NCBI GenBank assembly: GCA_903933915.1
Contig: CAIZLW010000082.1
Location: forward strand, 1-64,000
Reading direction: 5' to 3'
DNA: 64,000 nt
Origin: an uncultured beta proteobacterium
Lineage (GTDB): Bacteria; Pseudomonadota; Gammaproteobacteria; Burkholderiales; SG8-41
Part shown: piece by piece, positions 1 through 10,776 of the stretch
Position numbering within the stretch: the stretch's first letter is position 1
Layout: each line of letters starts with the position of its first letter
Made by a program: the position numbers and the translations under genes
Notes under the pieces: generated by a model
The model's database searches: none
The model's input: only the letters and a program-made list of their open reading frames with translations
Told to the model about the DNA's origin: nothing

Positions 1-171
1 GCGCTCCAGTGCCTCCGCCAGCAGGTTGACGTGGCGGTCGGGTCGGCCGCCCTTGCCGTGCATCACCACGATGCCGATCGCCGGTGCGTTTTGTGCCGAA
101 ACCGGAGCGGTGAACAGAGTCGGGGTCAGTGCGGCCGCCATAACAACCAGCAGGTGTTTGAAATGCTTCAT
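1..171 (-). CDS. Alpha/beta hydrolase, N-terminal part only
   Basis: Partial gene running off the left edge; 57 codons are visible. The reading begins MKHFKHLLVVMAAALTPTLF and continues through a typical Sec signal peptide ending near VSAQ. Next comes IGIVVMHGKGG, which resembles the first beta strand and oxyanion-hole loop of secreted alpha/beta hydrolases, then a stretch about selecting an alternative direction (GRPDRHVNLLAEALER). The nucleophile region lies outside the window, so substrate and class cannot be stated. The gene is not in the ORF track because it has no stop inside the window. It is downstream of mfd on the same strand, 57 bp after the mfd stop. The reading frame and signal peptide are clear; the family call is moderate. 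Confidence 0.6.
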   Translation of the reverse strand, partial: MKHFKHLLVVMAAALTPTLFTAPVSAQNAPAIGIVVMHGKGGRPDRHVNLLAEALER

Positions 172-228
172 AGGGAGACTCCGTAAGTCGGTGAAGTGCG
201 GATGCGGCAACAACCCATTGTCGACCGC

Positions 229-3687
<3,459 letters not shown>

Positions 3688-3705
3688 CGGAGACCGTCGT
3701 GAAAA

Positions 3706-3727
3706 GGGCGCTATTATAAACGCGCCC
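3706..3727. promoter_or_regulatory. Inverted repeat with -10-like core in the mfd / sugar dehydrogenase divergent region
   Basis: GGGCGC and GCGCCC arms flank TATTATAAAC in the 65-bp gap between two divergent starts. The AT core can serve as a -10 element in either direction. No convincing -35 was picked out, so this is a candidate shared promoter or operator only. Confidence 0.35.
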
Positions 3728-3752
3728 CCTGACGCTTCCCCTGGAAATCCCC

Positions 3753-4883
3753 ATGCGCAGACTGCTGACCCTGATGTGTCTGATTGCCATCGTTATCGCG
3801 CCGGCCCATGCGCAAACCGTGCAATCCGATAAACACGCCTTCCGCGTGGTCACGCTGGTGCGCGGCCTGCAGAATCCGTGGTCCATGGCCTTTCTGCCCG
3901 ACGGCCGCATGCTGGTCACCGAGCGCGAAGGCCGGCTGCGCATTGTTAGCAAGGATTTCAAACTTGATCCGAAACCGGTCGAAGGCTTGCCTGAGATCGT
4001 CGCCACTGGCCAGGGCGGCCTGTTCGACGTGGCGATACATCCGCAATACGCGCAGAACGGCTGGATCTACTGGGCCTATAACGCCCCCGGCCCGGGCGGC
4101 TGGGGCACGACACTGGCGCGCGGAAAACTGATTAGTGACGCAAATAATTACCGCATGACCGAGGTTCAGTTGCTGTTCAGCATGGAACCGAAAACGCGCA
4201 GCGGCCAGCATTTCGGCGGCCGCATCGTGTTTGACGGTAAAGGTATTGTTTATCTGACGCTCGGCGATCGCGGCGACAAGCCGCGCGCGCAAAAGCTCGA
4301 TGACCACGCCGGTTCGGTGATCCGCCTGCACGACGACGGCCGCGTGCCCGCCGACAATCCCTTTGTGAATCGTGCTGGCGCGAAACCGGAGAAGTTCACG
4401 CTGGGCAACCGCAATATGCAGGGCGCAGCGTTACATCCGCAAACGGCTGAGTTGTGGACCCATGAACACGGCCCGCAGGGCGGCGACGAAATCAACGTGA
4501 TGCGCGCCGGCCGCAACTACGGCTGGCCGGTGATCAGCTATGGCGTCAACTACGGCATCGGCACCAAAATCGGCGAAGGCAATGCCAAACCCGGCATGGA
4601 GCAGCCGTTGCATTATTGGGTGCCGTCGATCGCGCCGTCGGGCATGGCTTTTTATACCGGAGACAAATTTCCGAACTGGAAAGGCAATCTGCTGGCCGGT
4701 GCGCTGCGCGACGAGATGCTGGTGCGGCTGGAATTGAACGGCGAGAAGATTGTGCGCGAAGAGCGGCTGCTCAAGGGGCAGATCGGGCGTATCCGCGATG
4801 TGCGTGTGGGATCGGACGGGTTTGTTTATCTGCTTACGGATGAGCGGGATGGGGTGGTGTTGCGGTTGGAGTCATATAGATAA
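3753..4883 (+). CDS. PQQ-dependent soluble aldose sugar dehydrogenase (YliI/Asd-like)
   Basis: A 376-residue periplasmic protein with a Sec signal peptide (MRRLLTLMCLIAIVIAPAHA). It has the six-bladed beta-propeller signatures of the soluble glucose/aldose dehydrogenase family: NPWSMAFLPDGRMLVTEREG at the N terminus, GQHFGGRIVFDGKG with LTLGDRGD in the middle, and HEHGPQGGDEIN, which carries the active-site histidine. The family oxidises sugars with pyrroloquinoline quinone and passes electrons to periplasmic acceptors. No PQQ synthesis genes are in the window, so the cofactor must come from elsewhere or from the environment. The gene is transcribed away from mfd and followed by an AT-rich patch. 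The substrate cannot be read from the sequence. Confidence 0.9.
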   Translation: MRRLLTLMCLIAIVIAPAHAQTVQSDKHAFRVVTLVRGLQNPWSMAFLPDGRMLVTEREGRLRIVSKDFKLDPKPVEGLPEIVATGQGGLFDVAIHPQYAQNGWIYWAYNAPGPGGWGTTLARGKLISDANNYRMTEVQLLFSMEPKTRSGQHFGGRIVFDGKGIVYLTLGDRGDKPRAQKLDDHAGSVIRLHDDGRVPADNPFVNRAGAKPEKFTLGNRNMQGAALHPQTAELWTHEHGPQGGDEINVMRAGRNYGWPVISYGVNYGIGTKIGEGNAKPGMEQPLHYWVPSIAPSGMAFYTGDKFPNWKGNLLAGALRDEMLVRLELNGEKIVREERLLKGQIGRIRDVRVGSDGFVYLLTDERDGVVLRLESYR

Positions 4884-4954
4884 AAATAATAGAAAGTAAT
4901 GGAGTTGATTTCTTTTTCGAAGATGGCTGCCAGGACTGTTTGCTTCAGATTTTC

Positions 4955-5227
4955 TTAACGCGTTTCGTAAACGCTGGATCGGTGCCCGACCTTGACCACG
5001 ATGACGACCAACCGGTCATCGTGGATTTCATAAACAATTCGATAAACACCCTGACGCACACGGTAGCGGTTCTGTCCTGACAGTTTCACGCAACCGTCGC
5101 CACGTGGATTCAGGGCCAGGGTATTGATGCGGTCGAGGATGCGCCGGACATCCGCATTGGGGATCGCGCGCAGGTCCTTGGCCACCGACTGCTTGAAGGT
5201 GACCCTCCAGACCTCAGAGCTTGCCAT
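4955..5227 (-). CDS. RelE/ParE-family toxin of a type II toxin-antitoxin pair
   Basis: A 90-residue protein with the RelE/StbE fold signature: an N-terminal VTFKQSVAKDLRAIP strand-helix, then YRVRQGVYRIVYEIHDDRLVV and the C-terminal VKVGHRSSVYETR. RelE-type toxins are ribosome-dependent mRNA interferases; ParE-type relatives act on gyrase. The basic residues and terminal tyrosine favour the RelE side. Its start overlaps the end of the antitoxin gene by 14 nt, the usual coupled arrangement with the antitoxin first. The family call is strong, the target is inferred. Confidence 0.88.
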   Translation of the reverse strand: MASSEVWRVTFKQSVAKDLRAIPNADVRRILDRINTLALNPRGDGCVKLSGQNRYRVRQGVYRIVYEIHDDRLVVIVVKVGHRSSVYETR

Positions 5228-5447
5228 TCGCTTTCAGGTCAGCGAGCAGGGCTTCGTAGGTCATCTCCGGTTCGGCTGCGCGCAGTTCGAAGGCGGCGAG
5301 GTCTTCCTGGTCTTCGCGCATCATCAGACGGACGGCCTCATCCACCAGTTCCGACACTGAAATCTGCGCGCTGGCGGCACGCATCCGTAATGCCTGGTGG
5401 ATGGCGGGGTCGAAGTAAATCGTTGATCTTTTGGATAAATTGCTCAT
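5214..5447 (-). CDS. Antitoxin of the RelE-type pair (ribbon-helix-helix-like)
   Basis: 77 residues from the internal ATG (MSNLSKRSTIYFDPAIHQAL). The ORF track start 54 nt upstream would place the coding region over the operator-like repeats, so the shorter form is preferred. The N terminus STIYFDPAIHQALRMRAASA followed by ISVSELVDEAVRLMM matches a ribbon-helix-helix DNA-binding domain (beta strand, then two helices). The acidic tail EDLAAFELRAAEPEMTYEALLADL would wrap the toxin. The gene is first in the operon and likely represses its own promoter through the 8-bp repeats just upstream. Confidence 0.85.
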   Translation of the reverse strand: MSNLSKRSTIYFDPAIHQALRMRAASAQISVSELVDEAVRLMMREDQEDLAAFELRAAEPEMTYEALLADLKANGKL

Positions 5448-5476
5448 GACCGGATTCCGTGGATTTGCCTTCATCA

Positions 5477-5500
5477 TAACGTTATAACGTTGTAACGTCA
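5477..5500. promoter_or_regulatory. Three tandem 8-bp repeats, probable toxin-antitoxin operator
   Basis: TAACGTTA, TAACGTTG and TAACGTCA lie head to tail, 30-53 nt upstream of the antitoxin ATG. The first two copies create a perfect 14-bp palindrome AACGTTATAACGTT at 5478-5491. Tandem short half-sites are typical of ribbon-helix-helix antitoxin operators. Confidence 0.6.
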
Positions 5501-5617
5501 AGATGCTGCGGGTTTCATGTCGATGGGGGCGCTATTGCGCAAAGGGGAGGCGGCGCCGGATTCCAGTAATATGCTTCGCTCCTTACGGGCTTCTCTTCAA
5601 GGCGTTTTGAACACAAC

Positions 5618-6475
5618 ATGTCATCTTCCAAATTTCCCGACTCCCGCTACCTGATCACCGCCCCCGAACTGGCCTCCTGCCTGCCCGAGGTCACGCTGAT
5701 CGATCTCCGCCCCGCCGAAGACTTCGCTGTCGGCCACATCGCCGGTAGCACCCATGTCGACATCTACGGTGTCAGCCTCAGCGATTCGTCTGAGGCGCCG
5801 CTGAATGCCTTCCTCACGATTTTCCGTGTGCTGTTCGGTTCGCGCGGCGTGCTCGCCGACCGGCAGGTGGTGATTTATGACCACGAGTCCGGCGAACGTG
5901 CGGCGCGGGCGGTGTGGCTGCTCGCGGTGCTGGGGCATCCGGATGTGCGCATTCTCGATGGCGGCACTCATGCGTGGATCGCGGCAGGGCAGAAACTGGT
6001 GCAGTTGACTGAAGCGCCGCCGGCTATGGATCCGACGAAAGCGCCGCCGACACCGCCGCCGTTCCGCGGCACGCTGAACATGGACCTGCTGGCGACGCGC
6101 TTTGATGTGCACAACGCCATCAACAATCCGGCTTACGCCATCGTCGATGTGCGTCGCGAGGGCGAATATCGCGGCACGGAAAAACGCGCGCGGCGTGTCG
6201 GCACGATTCCCGGTGCCTTGCCTATTTTCTGGCGCGAGCATCTGGATGCGCAGGGCGCGTTCCGCAAGCCCGACGAGATTCGTGCGCTGTATGAATCGAA
6301 GGGTGTGACGCCGGACAAGATCGTGATTCCGGTGTGTCACGGCGGTTACCGTTCGGCGAGCACCTTTATTGCACTGAAGTCGCTGGGTTATCCGCAGGTA
6401 CGCAACTACGTGTCGGCCTGGGGTGAGTGGGGCAACCGCGACGATTCGACGATTGTCATTCCGCCGGCGCCGTGA
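5618..6475 (+). CDS. Tandem-domain rhodanese (thiosulfate/3-mercaptopyruvate sulfurtransferase-like)
   Basis: 285 residues with two rhodanese domains. The N-terminal domain (about residues 10-130) has VVIYDHESGERAARAVWLL and RILDGGTHAWIAAG but no active-site cysteine in the loop, as usual for the non-catalytic half. The C-terminal domain carries the catalytic loop VCHGGYRSASTF, in which the cysteine would carry the persulfide sulfur. The family moves sulfur from thiosulfate or mercaptopyruvate to thiol or cyanide acceptors in the cytoplasm. The loop CHGGYRS differs from the CGSGVTA loop of SseA, so donor preference is open. A DUF4395 membrane protein follows about 200 bp downstream. Confidence 0.88.
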   Translation: MSSSKFPDSRYLITAPELASCLPEVTLIDLRPAEDFAVGHIAGSTHVDIYGVSLSDSSEAPLNAFLTIFRVLFGSRGVLADRQVVIYDHESGERAARAVWLLAVLGHPDVRILDGGTHAWIAAGQKLVQLTEAPPAMDPTKAPPTPPPFRGTLNMDLLATRFDVHNAINNPAYAIVDVRREGEYRGTEKRARRVGTIPGALPIFWREHLDAQGAFRKPDEIRALYESKGVTPDKIVIPVCHGGYRSASTFIALKSLGYPQVRNYVSAWGEWGNRDDSTIVIPPAP

Positions 6476-6525
6476 CAGAAGTGGTGCCCGCTGGTTTTGC
6501 GCCGCCTCTGGGACCTAAAAAAGTT

Positions 6526-6536
6526 AATAAAAACAA
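6526..6536 (+). repeat. AATAAAAACAA word, copy 2
   Basis: Exact copy in the 199-bp gap between the rhodanese and DUF4395 genes, in the context AAGTTAATAAAAACAAAACG. It stands out as an A-rich patch in GC-rich surroundings. Confidence 0.55.
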
Positions 6537-6674
6537 AACGTTATGACCGATCCGCCGTCCAGGGCTTGAAAAGTCGTGTCCGGAACCATAAGTATTCTCT
6601 AATATATAAGGGCAGCTCCCCGTTTAATCCGCATCCGTTGCGGGACGGTAATACACCGAAAGTGCGAGGTCACC

Positions 6675-7103
6675 ATGCTGAGATTCGATGTGCCGCAGGT
6701 CTGGTCCAACGTGATCCGTTGGGAAGCGTTCATCACCTTTGTGCTGAGCGGGATCGCGTTGCTGGTCGCGCCCTGGGTGATGTTGCTGCTGGTCGTGCAG
6801 GGTTTTGTGCGCGGCTTCATCGGCCACCACCGCTGCCCGGCGCATCTACTGTGGAAAAAAATTGCCGAATCCCGGCAATGGGGCGGCAAAAAGGAAAATG
6901 CTGGCGCCAAGATGTTCGCCAACAAGATCCTGTTCCTGGCGAGCGCGGTGTCGATGGTGTTGTACTTTTCAGGCAGCGCGTTGTGGGTGGTGCCCTGCGC
7001 AGCGCTGATCGTGTTTTCGTTCATGGAATGGGCGTTGTCGTTCTGCGTGGCCTGTTGGGCTTACGGCTTCTGGTATCAGCACTTTCCACCCAAGATGGAG
7101 TGA
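6675..7103 (+). CDS. DUF4395-family integral membrane protein
   Basis: 142 residues with hydrophobic segments near residues 18-45 (FITFVLSGIALLVAPWVMLL) and 85-125 (ILFLASAVSMVLYFSG, VVPCAALIVFSFMEWALSFC). A conserved-looking HHRCPAHLLWKK lies between them and a terminal FCVACWAYGFWY follows. The layout and paired cysteines (CPA, CVAC) match the DUF4395 family, whose biochemical role is not established; members are often found near thioredoxin- or rhodanese-type genes. That fits the upstream rhodanese and suggests, only by context, a role in sulfur or thiol redox handling at the membrane. The ATG follows a GAGG ribosome-binding site. Confidence 0.72.
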   Translation: MLRFDVPQVWSNVIRWEAFITFVLSGIALLVAPWVMLLLVVQGFVRGFIGHHRCPAHLLWKKIAESRQWGGKKENAGAKMFANKILFLASAVSMVLYFSGSALWVVPCAALIVFSFMEWALSFCVACWAYGFWYQHFPPKME

Positions 7104-7171
7104 GCGTGCTGGTGCCGGCATCGCCAGTCCATATACTGAGGCAGCGCTGACCACACCACGGCCGCTGCGCC

Positions 7172-7177
7172 TATAAT
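7172..7177 (+). promoter_or_regulatory. -10 element TATAAT for the cupin-rubredoxin gene
   Basis: A perfect TATAAT 31 nt before the chosen ATG. The candidate -35 (CTGACC) is 19 bp upstream, slightly far, so only the -10 is claimed. Confidence 0.45.
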
Positions 7178-7208
7178 CGAGGCTTCCCTGTTTTTGACTG
7201 AGAGCACC

Positions 7209-8147
7209 ATGCCGCAGATCACCGCTTACGAAGACGCCAAGGCAACCCGCAAAGAACGCCAGGTTCCGACCGGGACCGCATGGCGGACCAATTTTATCGA
7301 TCCCGATCCGCAGAATGCGGCTACGCCGCAGGCCTTTCTGGTGGAAGGCACATCGGGTCGCGTGATCAAGCCGCATTTCCATGACTACGACCAGTATCAG
7401 GTCATCGTCAGCGGCGACGGACTGATGGGCAAACATCAGCTGACGGTCAACGCTGTGCATTATTCGCGCGCCCACACGCCTTATGGCCCGATCCTGTTCG
7501 GCGAGGGCATGGGTTTCCTGACGCTGCGCGCGGTGAAGGACGGCGGTGCGCAGTATCTGGATGATCCGGAAAATCGTGCCAAGCTCGATGCGGTCAACAA
7601 CCGTCATCCCTTCCAGGTCACTGAAGCACCGCAGTTCAAAGCGGTGACTTCCGGCGCGGCGATTCATGACTTCAGCGAGATCAAGGACGAGCAGGGGCTG
7701 TCGAGCCACTCGATGAGTGTGGCGCCGAATGCCAGGGCGATGGCGCCGGACCCTTCGGACAGCAACGGCCAGTATCTGATTGTGGTGCGCGGCAGCCTGA
7801 TCTATCAGGGCAAGGAGTACAAGGCGCTGACGGTGGCCTTCGTGAAGCCGGAAGAAGGCCGTCTTGAACTGACTGCAGGCGCGGAAGGGCTGGATGTGCT
7901 GGTGCTGAATTTTCCGCGTGCCAGTGCCGGAGCCCGTGTTGCAGCCGCGGCGCCGCAGGTCGCGAAAAGCGCGCCGGGCACCCGCGTCTGGCAGTGCGCG
8001 TTGTGCGCTTTTGTTTATGACGAAGCCCAGGGCATGCCGGACGAAGGCATTGCGCCGGGCACGCCGTGGGAAGACGTACCGGAGACCTGGTATTGCCCGG
8101 ACTGTTCGGCGAGCAAGAGCGAATTCCAGATGACACTGGTCAGCTGA
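7209..8147 (+). CDS. Bicupin-rubredoxin fusion protein
   Basis: 312 residues from the ATG at 7209 (the ORF-track TTG is 15 nt earlier). Residues about 45-125 form a cupin-like half with PHFHDYDQYQVIVSGDG; residues about 160-240 form a second half (HSMSVAPNARAMAPDPSD, GQYLIVVRGSLIYQGKEY). The last 55 residues are a rubredoxin: WQCALCAFVYDEAQGMPDEG, then PGTPWEDVPETWYCPDC, giving the paired CxxC iron ligands. Rubredoxins carry single electrons on an Fe(Cys)4 centre; cupins often hold iron for dioxygen chemistry. The fusion suggests an iron enzyme with its own electron donor, but no substrate can be assigned. The next gene is also an iron oxygenase, which may be functionally related. Confidence 0.8.
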   Translation: MPQITAYEDAKATRKERQVPTGTAWRTNFIDPDPQNAATPQAFLVEGTSGRVIKPHFHDYDQYQVIVSGDGLMGKHQLTVNAVHYSRAHTPYGPILFGEGMGFLTLRAVKDGGAQYLDDPENRAKLDAVNNRHPFQVTEAPQFKAVTSGAAIHDFSEIKDEQGLSSHSMSVAPNARAMAPDPSDSNGQYLIVVRGSLIYQGKEYKALTVAFVKPEEGRLELTAGAEGLDVLVLNFPRASAGARVAAAAPQVAKSAPGTRVWQCALCAFVYDEAQGMPDEGIAPGTPWEDVPETWYCPDCSASKSEFQMTLVS

Positions 8148-8238
8148 TCAAGCCGGACACGATCGAGGCGCAGCGCGCGGCATGCGCTGCGCCTTTTTCA
8201 TTGCGGGGCATTGGACAACCGTTTGCGGATTCAACGAC

Positions 8239-9324
8239 ATGGCATTTCAATTAAATGACACGCCCGCCGCATGGACCGCGGCCGAACTCGATGCCGACCG
8301 GCGCTGGCTGTTCACGCTGGATGAGCGCGCGCGCTGCGATCTGGTCGCCGCGCTGACCCGGGCGCTGGACCGTGACAAATCGCATTTTGATTATTGTCGC
8401 GATGACTTTGATCTCGGCAGCGCCTATCCGGTGCTCGCCGCAGCCTTCGCCGAGATGCAACGCGGGCGCGGCGTCGCGCTGGTGCGCGGCCTGCCGCGCG
8501 AGGGTCTGGATGAAAAGGACTTCGAAATGCTGACCTGGGGCATCGGCCTGCATTTCGGCGTTGGCCGGCCGCAGGGTAAACAAAGCCACTACATCTCGGC
8601 GGTGCGTGATGCCGGCAACGCTTATCGAACCGGCACCGGCCGCGGCTACAACTCGAACGCCGAGCTCGATTTTCATACCGATTCCACCGACGTCGTCGCG
8701 CTGAGCTGCTACAACAAAGCGGCCGAGGGCGGCATGAGCATCACCACCAGTTCGGTGGCGGCGTATCAGGCGATGCGGCGTGAACATCCGAATCTCGCCG
8801 AACTGCTGCATGAACCGATTCATTTCAGCCGCCAGGGCGAACAGGCGCCGGACGAGGCGGCGTCCTATCCGCATCCGGTTTTTGATGCGGTGGACGGCAG
8901 GCTGTTCAGCAAATGGAACCGCAATCGCGTGACCTCGGCACAGAAGATCGAGGGCGTGCCGCAGCTGTCGAAAAAACAGTGGGATGCGCTGGAGGCGTTT
9001 GACGCGCTGGTGCGCCGTGCCGACCTTGCACATTCGATGTGGCTGCAGCCGGGCGATCTGCAGATCATCAACAGCCATGTCACGCTGCATTCGCGCACCG
9101 ATTTCCGCGACCACGATGATCCGGCGCAGAAGCGCCTGCTGTTCCGGCTGTGGCTGGCGCCCGCCGCCGGTGACCGTTTGCCGGAGAGCTGGCGCGTACT
9201 GTACAAGGCCGTTGCCCCCGGCACGGTGCGCGGGGGTATCATCGGCCAGCAGCATGACGCCGCGCGCAAGGCTTTCGAAGCGCGGCAGGCAGCCGCACTC
9301 GGCATGCGGCTTCACGACGGCTGA
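8239..9324 (+). CDS. TauD/TfdA-family Fe(II)/2-oxoglutarate-dependent dioxygenase
   Basis: 361 residues from the ATG at 8239 (MAFQLNDTPAAW); the ORF-track start would add an implausible leader. The facial triad is visible: ELDFHTDSTDVV supplies the HxD pair and INSHVTLHSRTDF the distal histidine, with RLLFRLWLAP giving the arginine that binds 2-oxoglutarate. The family hydroxylates small organic substrates in the cytoplasm using O2 and 2-oxoglutarate. Subgroup features (YWxxGxGRG-like YRTGTGRGYNSN, GGMSITTSSVAAY) resemble uncharacterised TauD relatives common in betaproteobacteria, so the substrate is unknown. It follows the cupin-rubredoxin gene by about 90 bp on the same strand. Confidence 0.87.
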   Translation: MAFQLNDTPAAWTAAELDADRRWLFTLDERARCDLVAALTRALDRDKSHFDYCRDDFDLGSAYPVLAAAFAEMQRGRGVALVRGLPREGLDEKDFEMLTWGIGLHFGVGRPQGKQSHYISAVRDAGNAYRTGTGRGYNSNAELDFHTDSTDVVALSCYNKAAEGGMSITTSSVAAYQAMRREHPNLAELLHEPIHFSRQGEQAPDEAASYPHPVFDAVDGRLFSKWNRNRVTSAQKIEGVPQLSKKQWDALEAFDALVRRADLAHSMWLQPGDLQIINSHVTLHSRTDFRDHDDPAQKRLLFRLWLAPAAGDRLPESWRVLYKAVAPGTVRGGIIGQQHDAARKAFEARQAAALGMRLHDG

Positions 9325-9339
9325 TCTGAAGGAGGCGCC

Positions 9340-10263
9340 ATGATGTTGCGCCTGCAGTCGATGACGAGGTGGCGCAACGTGATGCTGGCGGTGCTGCTTT
9401 GTGCCGCCGCACCCTGCAGTGCCATCGATCATGTCAATGAATATGACGTGGCATTGCGCGAGGAAGTGGTTCGTATCCCGTTGCCTTCTGAAGCGCGCAG
9501 GCCGGCGCTGATCGCAACCACTTATCGACCGCAGGGCAACGGGCCGTTTCCGCTGATCGTGCTCAATCACGGCAGTCCTGCAAGCGTCGCCGAGCGCGAA
9601 AAAATGGGCCGTTATCGCGTGCTCGACCGCGTGCAGGAGTTTGTCATCCGCGGCTATGCGGTCGTGGTGCCGATGCGCCGCGGTTACGGATCGACCGGCG
9701 GGGCATGGGCGGAGAACTTTGGCCGTTGCGCCGCGCCGGATTATTACGCCGCCGGTGAGCAGGCGGCGATGGATGTTGTGAACGCGATGACCCATGTCGC
9801 AAGATTGCCGTGGGTGGATCGCCAGCAGATCGTGCTGGCGGGGCAGTCTGCCGGCGGTTTTGCCGCCATCGCTGCGGCCAGCAAGCAGCCTGCAGGTGTG
9901 GTCGCGGTAGTCAATTTTTCCGGCGGTCGCGGCGGCCGGCCGGATAGCCATCCCGGTGAACCCTGTGACGCCGAAAACATGAAACGGGCGATCAGCCGTT
10001 ACGCGCAGACCATCCGTGTGCCGGTGTTATGGCATTACGCCGAGAACGATCGTTATTTTTCGCCGGATCATGTGCGTGACTGGTTTCGCGCATTCGAAGC
10101 GGCTGGTGCGACTGGCACGCTGGTGATGCAGCCGCCATTCGGCAGCGATGGTCATAACCTCTTTGCTTCACCTGCAGGTCGTCCCATCTGGACGGCCGCT
10201 TTTGATATGTTCATGCTCCGCAACGGTTATTCGCTGCCCATGCGGGCGAATAAAAACCAATAA
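9340..10263 (+). CDS. Secreted alpha/beta hydrolase (dienelactone hydrolase/S9-like)
   Basis: 307 residues with an N-terminal signal peptide (VMLAVLLCAAAPCSAIDH). The fold markers are in order: LIVLNHGSPAS (oxyanion loop), GQSAGGFAAIA (nucleophile serine), HYAENDRYFSPDH (acidic residue) and FGSDGHNLFA (histidine). The start is supported by an AAGGAGG ribosome-binding site 6-12 nt upstream. The enzyme should be a periplasmic or exported esterase or peptidase-like hydrolase; the substrate is not readable. It follows the TauD gene by 15 bp, so co-transcription is likely. The 3' end is odd: the last codons and stop (NKNQ, TAA) are made of two near-copies of the AATAAAAACAA word. Confidence 0.82.
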   Translation: MMLRLQSMTRWRNVMLAVLLCAAAPCSAIDHVNEYDVALREEVVRIPLPSEARRPALIATTYRPQGNGPFPLIVLNHGSPASVAEREKMGRYRVLDRVQEFVIRGYAVVVPMRRGYGSTGGAWAENFGRCAAPDYYAAGEQAAMDVVNAMTHVARLPWVDRQQIVLAGQSAGGFAAIAAASKQPAGVVAVVNFSGGRGGRPDSHPGEPCDAENMKRAISRYAQTIRVPVLWHYAENDRYFSPDHVRDWFRAFEAAGATGTLVMQPPFGSDGHNLFASPAGRPIWTAAFDMFMLRNGYSLPMRANKNQ

Positions 10264-10269
10264 AAACAA
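10259..10269 (+). repeat. AATAAAAACAA word, copy 3, at a stop codon
   Basis: Exact copy that supplies the TAA stop of the hydrolase gene. It is preceded directly by the near-copy AATAAAAACC, so the last four codons and the stop are repeat-derived or repeat-like. Confidence 0.55.
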
Positions 10270-10289
10270 TAATTTCGTTATTTTCTGGT

Positions 10290-10709
10290 TTACTTTCCCG
10301 GCGCCTGTGTGCGCAGGCCCTGGATCAGGATCTGCGCAGCGTTGAGCTCACCGCGTGCAGCGGAGAGTTTTTCCTGGTCAACCAGCGTGGATGCGGCAAA
10401 CAGGCGTTCCTCTGCCTTCAACATGTTGGGGCCGAACTGCGGATCGTTGGGGCGGCCATCGATGTTTTTCTGGCGGAACTGGCGCCACAGACGGTAGAGC
10501 TCTTCCATGTTGACGCGCGCACCGGCGACATCGTTTTTGCCGGCGGCAGATTGCGTTGCCGACAATGCGGATTCAATCATCACGATGTCGGTTCCGAAAT
10601 TGCCGGTCATCTGCCCCCGGGCCTGCGGCACGGCGGCGACGCAGCCCAGCGCCAGCAGCAATGCCAGCATCCAGTGGCGGATTGTGACGGAGTCAAAGGT
10701 GCGGGTCAT
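10290..10709 (-). CDS. Hypothetical exported helical protein
   Basis: 139 residues from the internal ATG (MTRTFDSVTIRHWMLALLLA), which has AGGAAA upstream and begins a good signal peptide ending near QARGQ. The mature part is about 110 residues, predominantly helical by eye (IESALSATQSAAGKNDVAGA, LKAEERLFAASTLVDQEKLS), with no cysteine pairs or catalytic motif. I do not recognise a family. The gene is convergent with the preceding hydrolase gene and 26 bp from its stop; the DMT transporter gene lies upstream on the same strand. Confidence 0.6.
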   Translation of the reverse strand: MTRTFDSVTIRHWMLALLLALGCVAAVPQARGQMTGNFGTDIVMIESALSATQSAAGKNDVAGARVNMEELYRLWRQFRQKNIDGRPNDPQFGPNMLKAEERLFAASTLVDQEKLSAARGELNAAQILIQGLRTQAPGK

Positions 10710-10776
10710 GGCGGCGATTTCCTGTGGGTGATGACTGTAGGACACTCTACTCCAGACGGGGTTCAGCGACAGTGCA

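Noticed and set aside
8251-9951. 566-residue minus-strand ORF over the TauD and hydrolase genes
   Set aside because: Antisense shadow with Arg/His/Ala-rich translation; both plus-strand genes have full active-site motifs.
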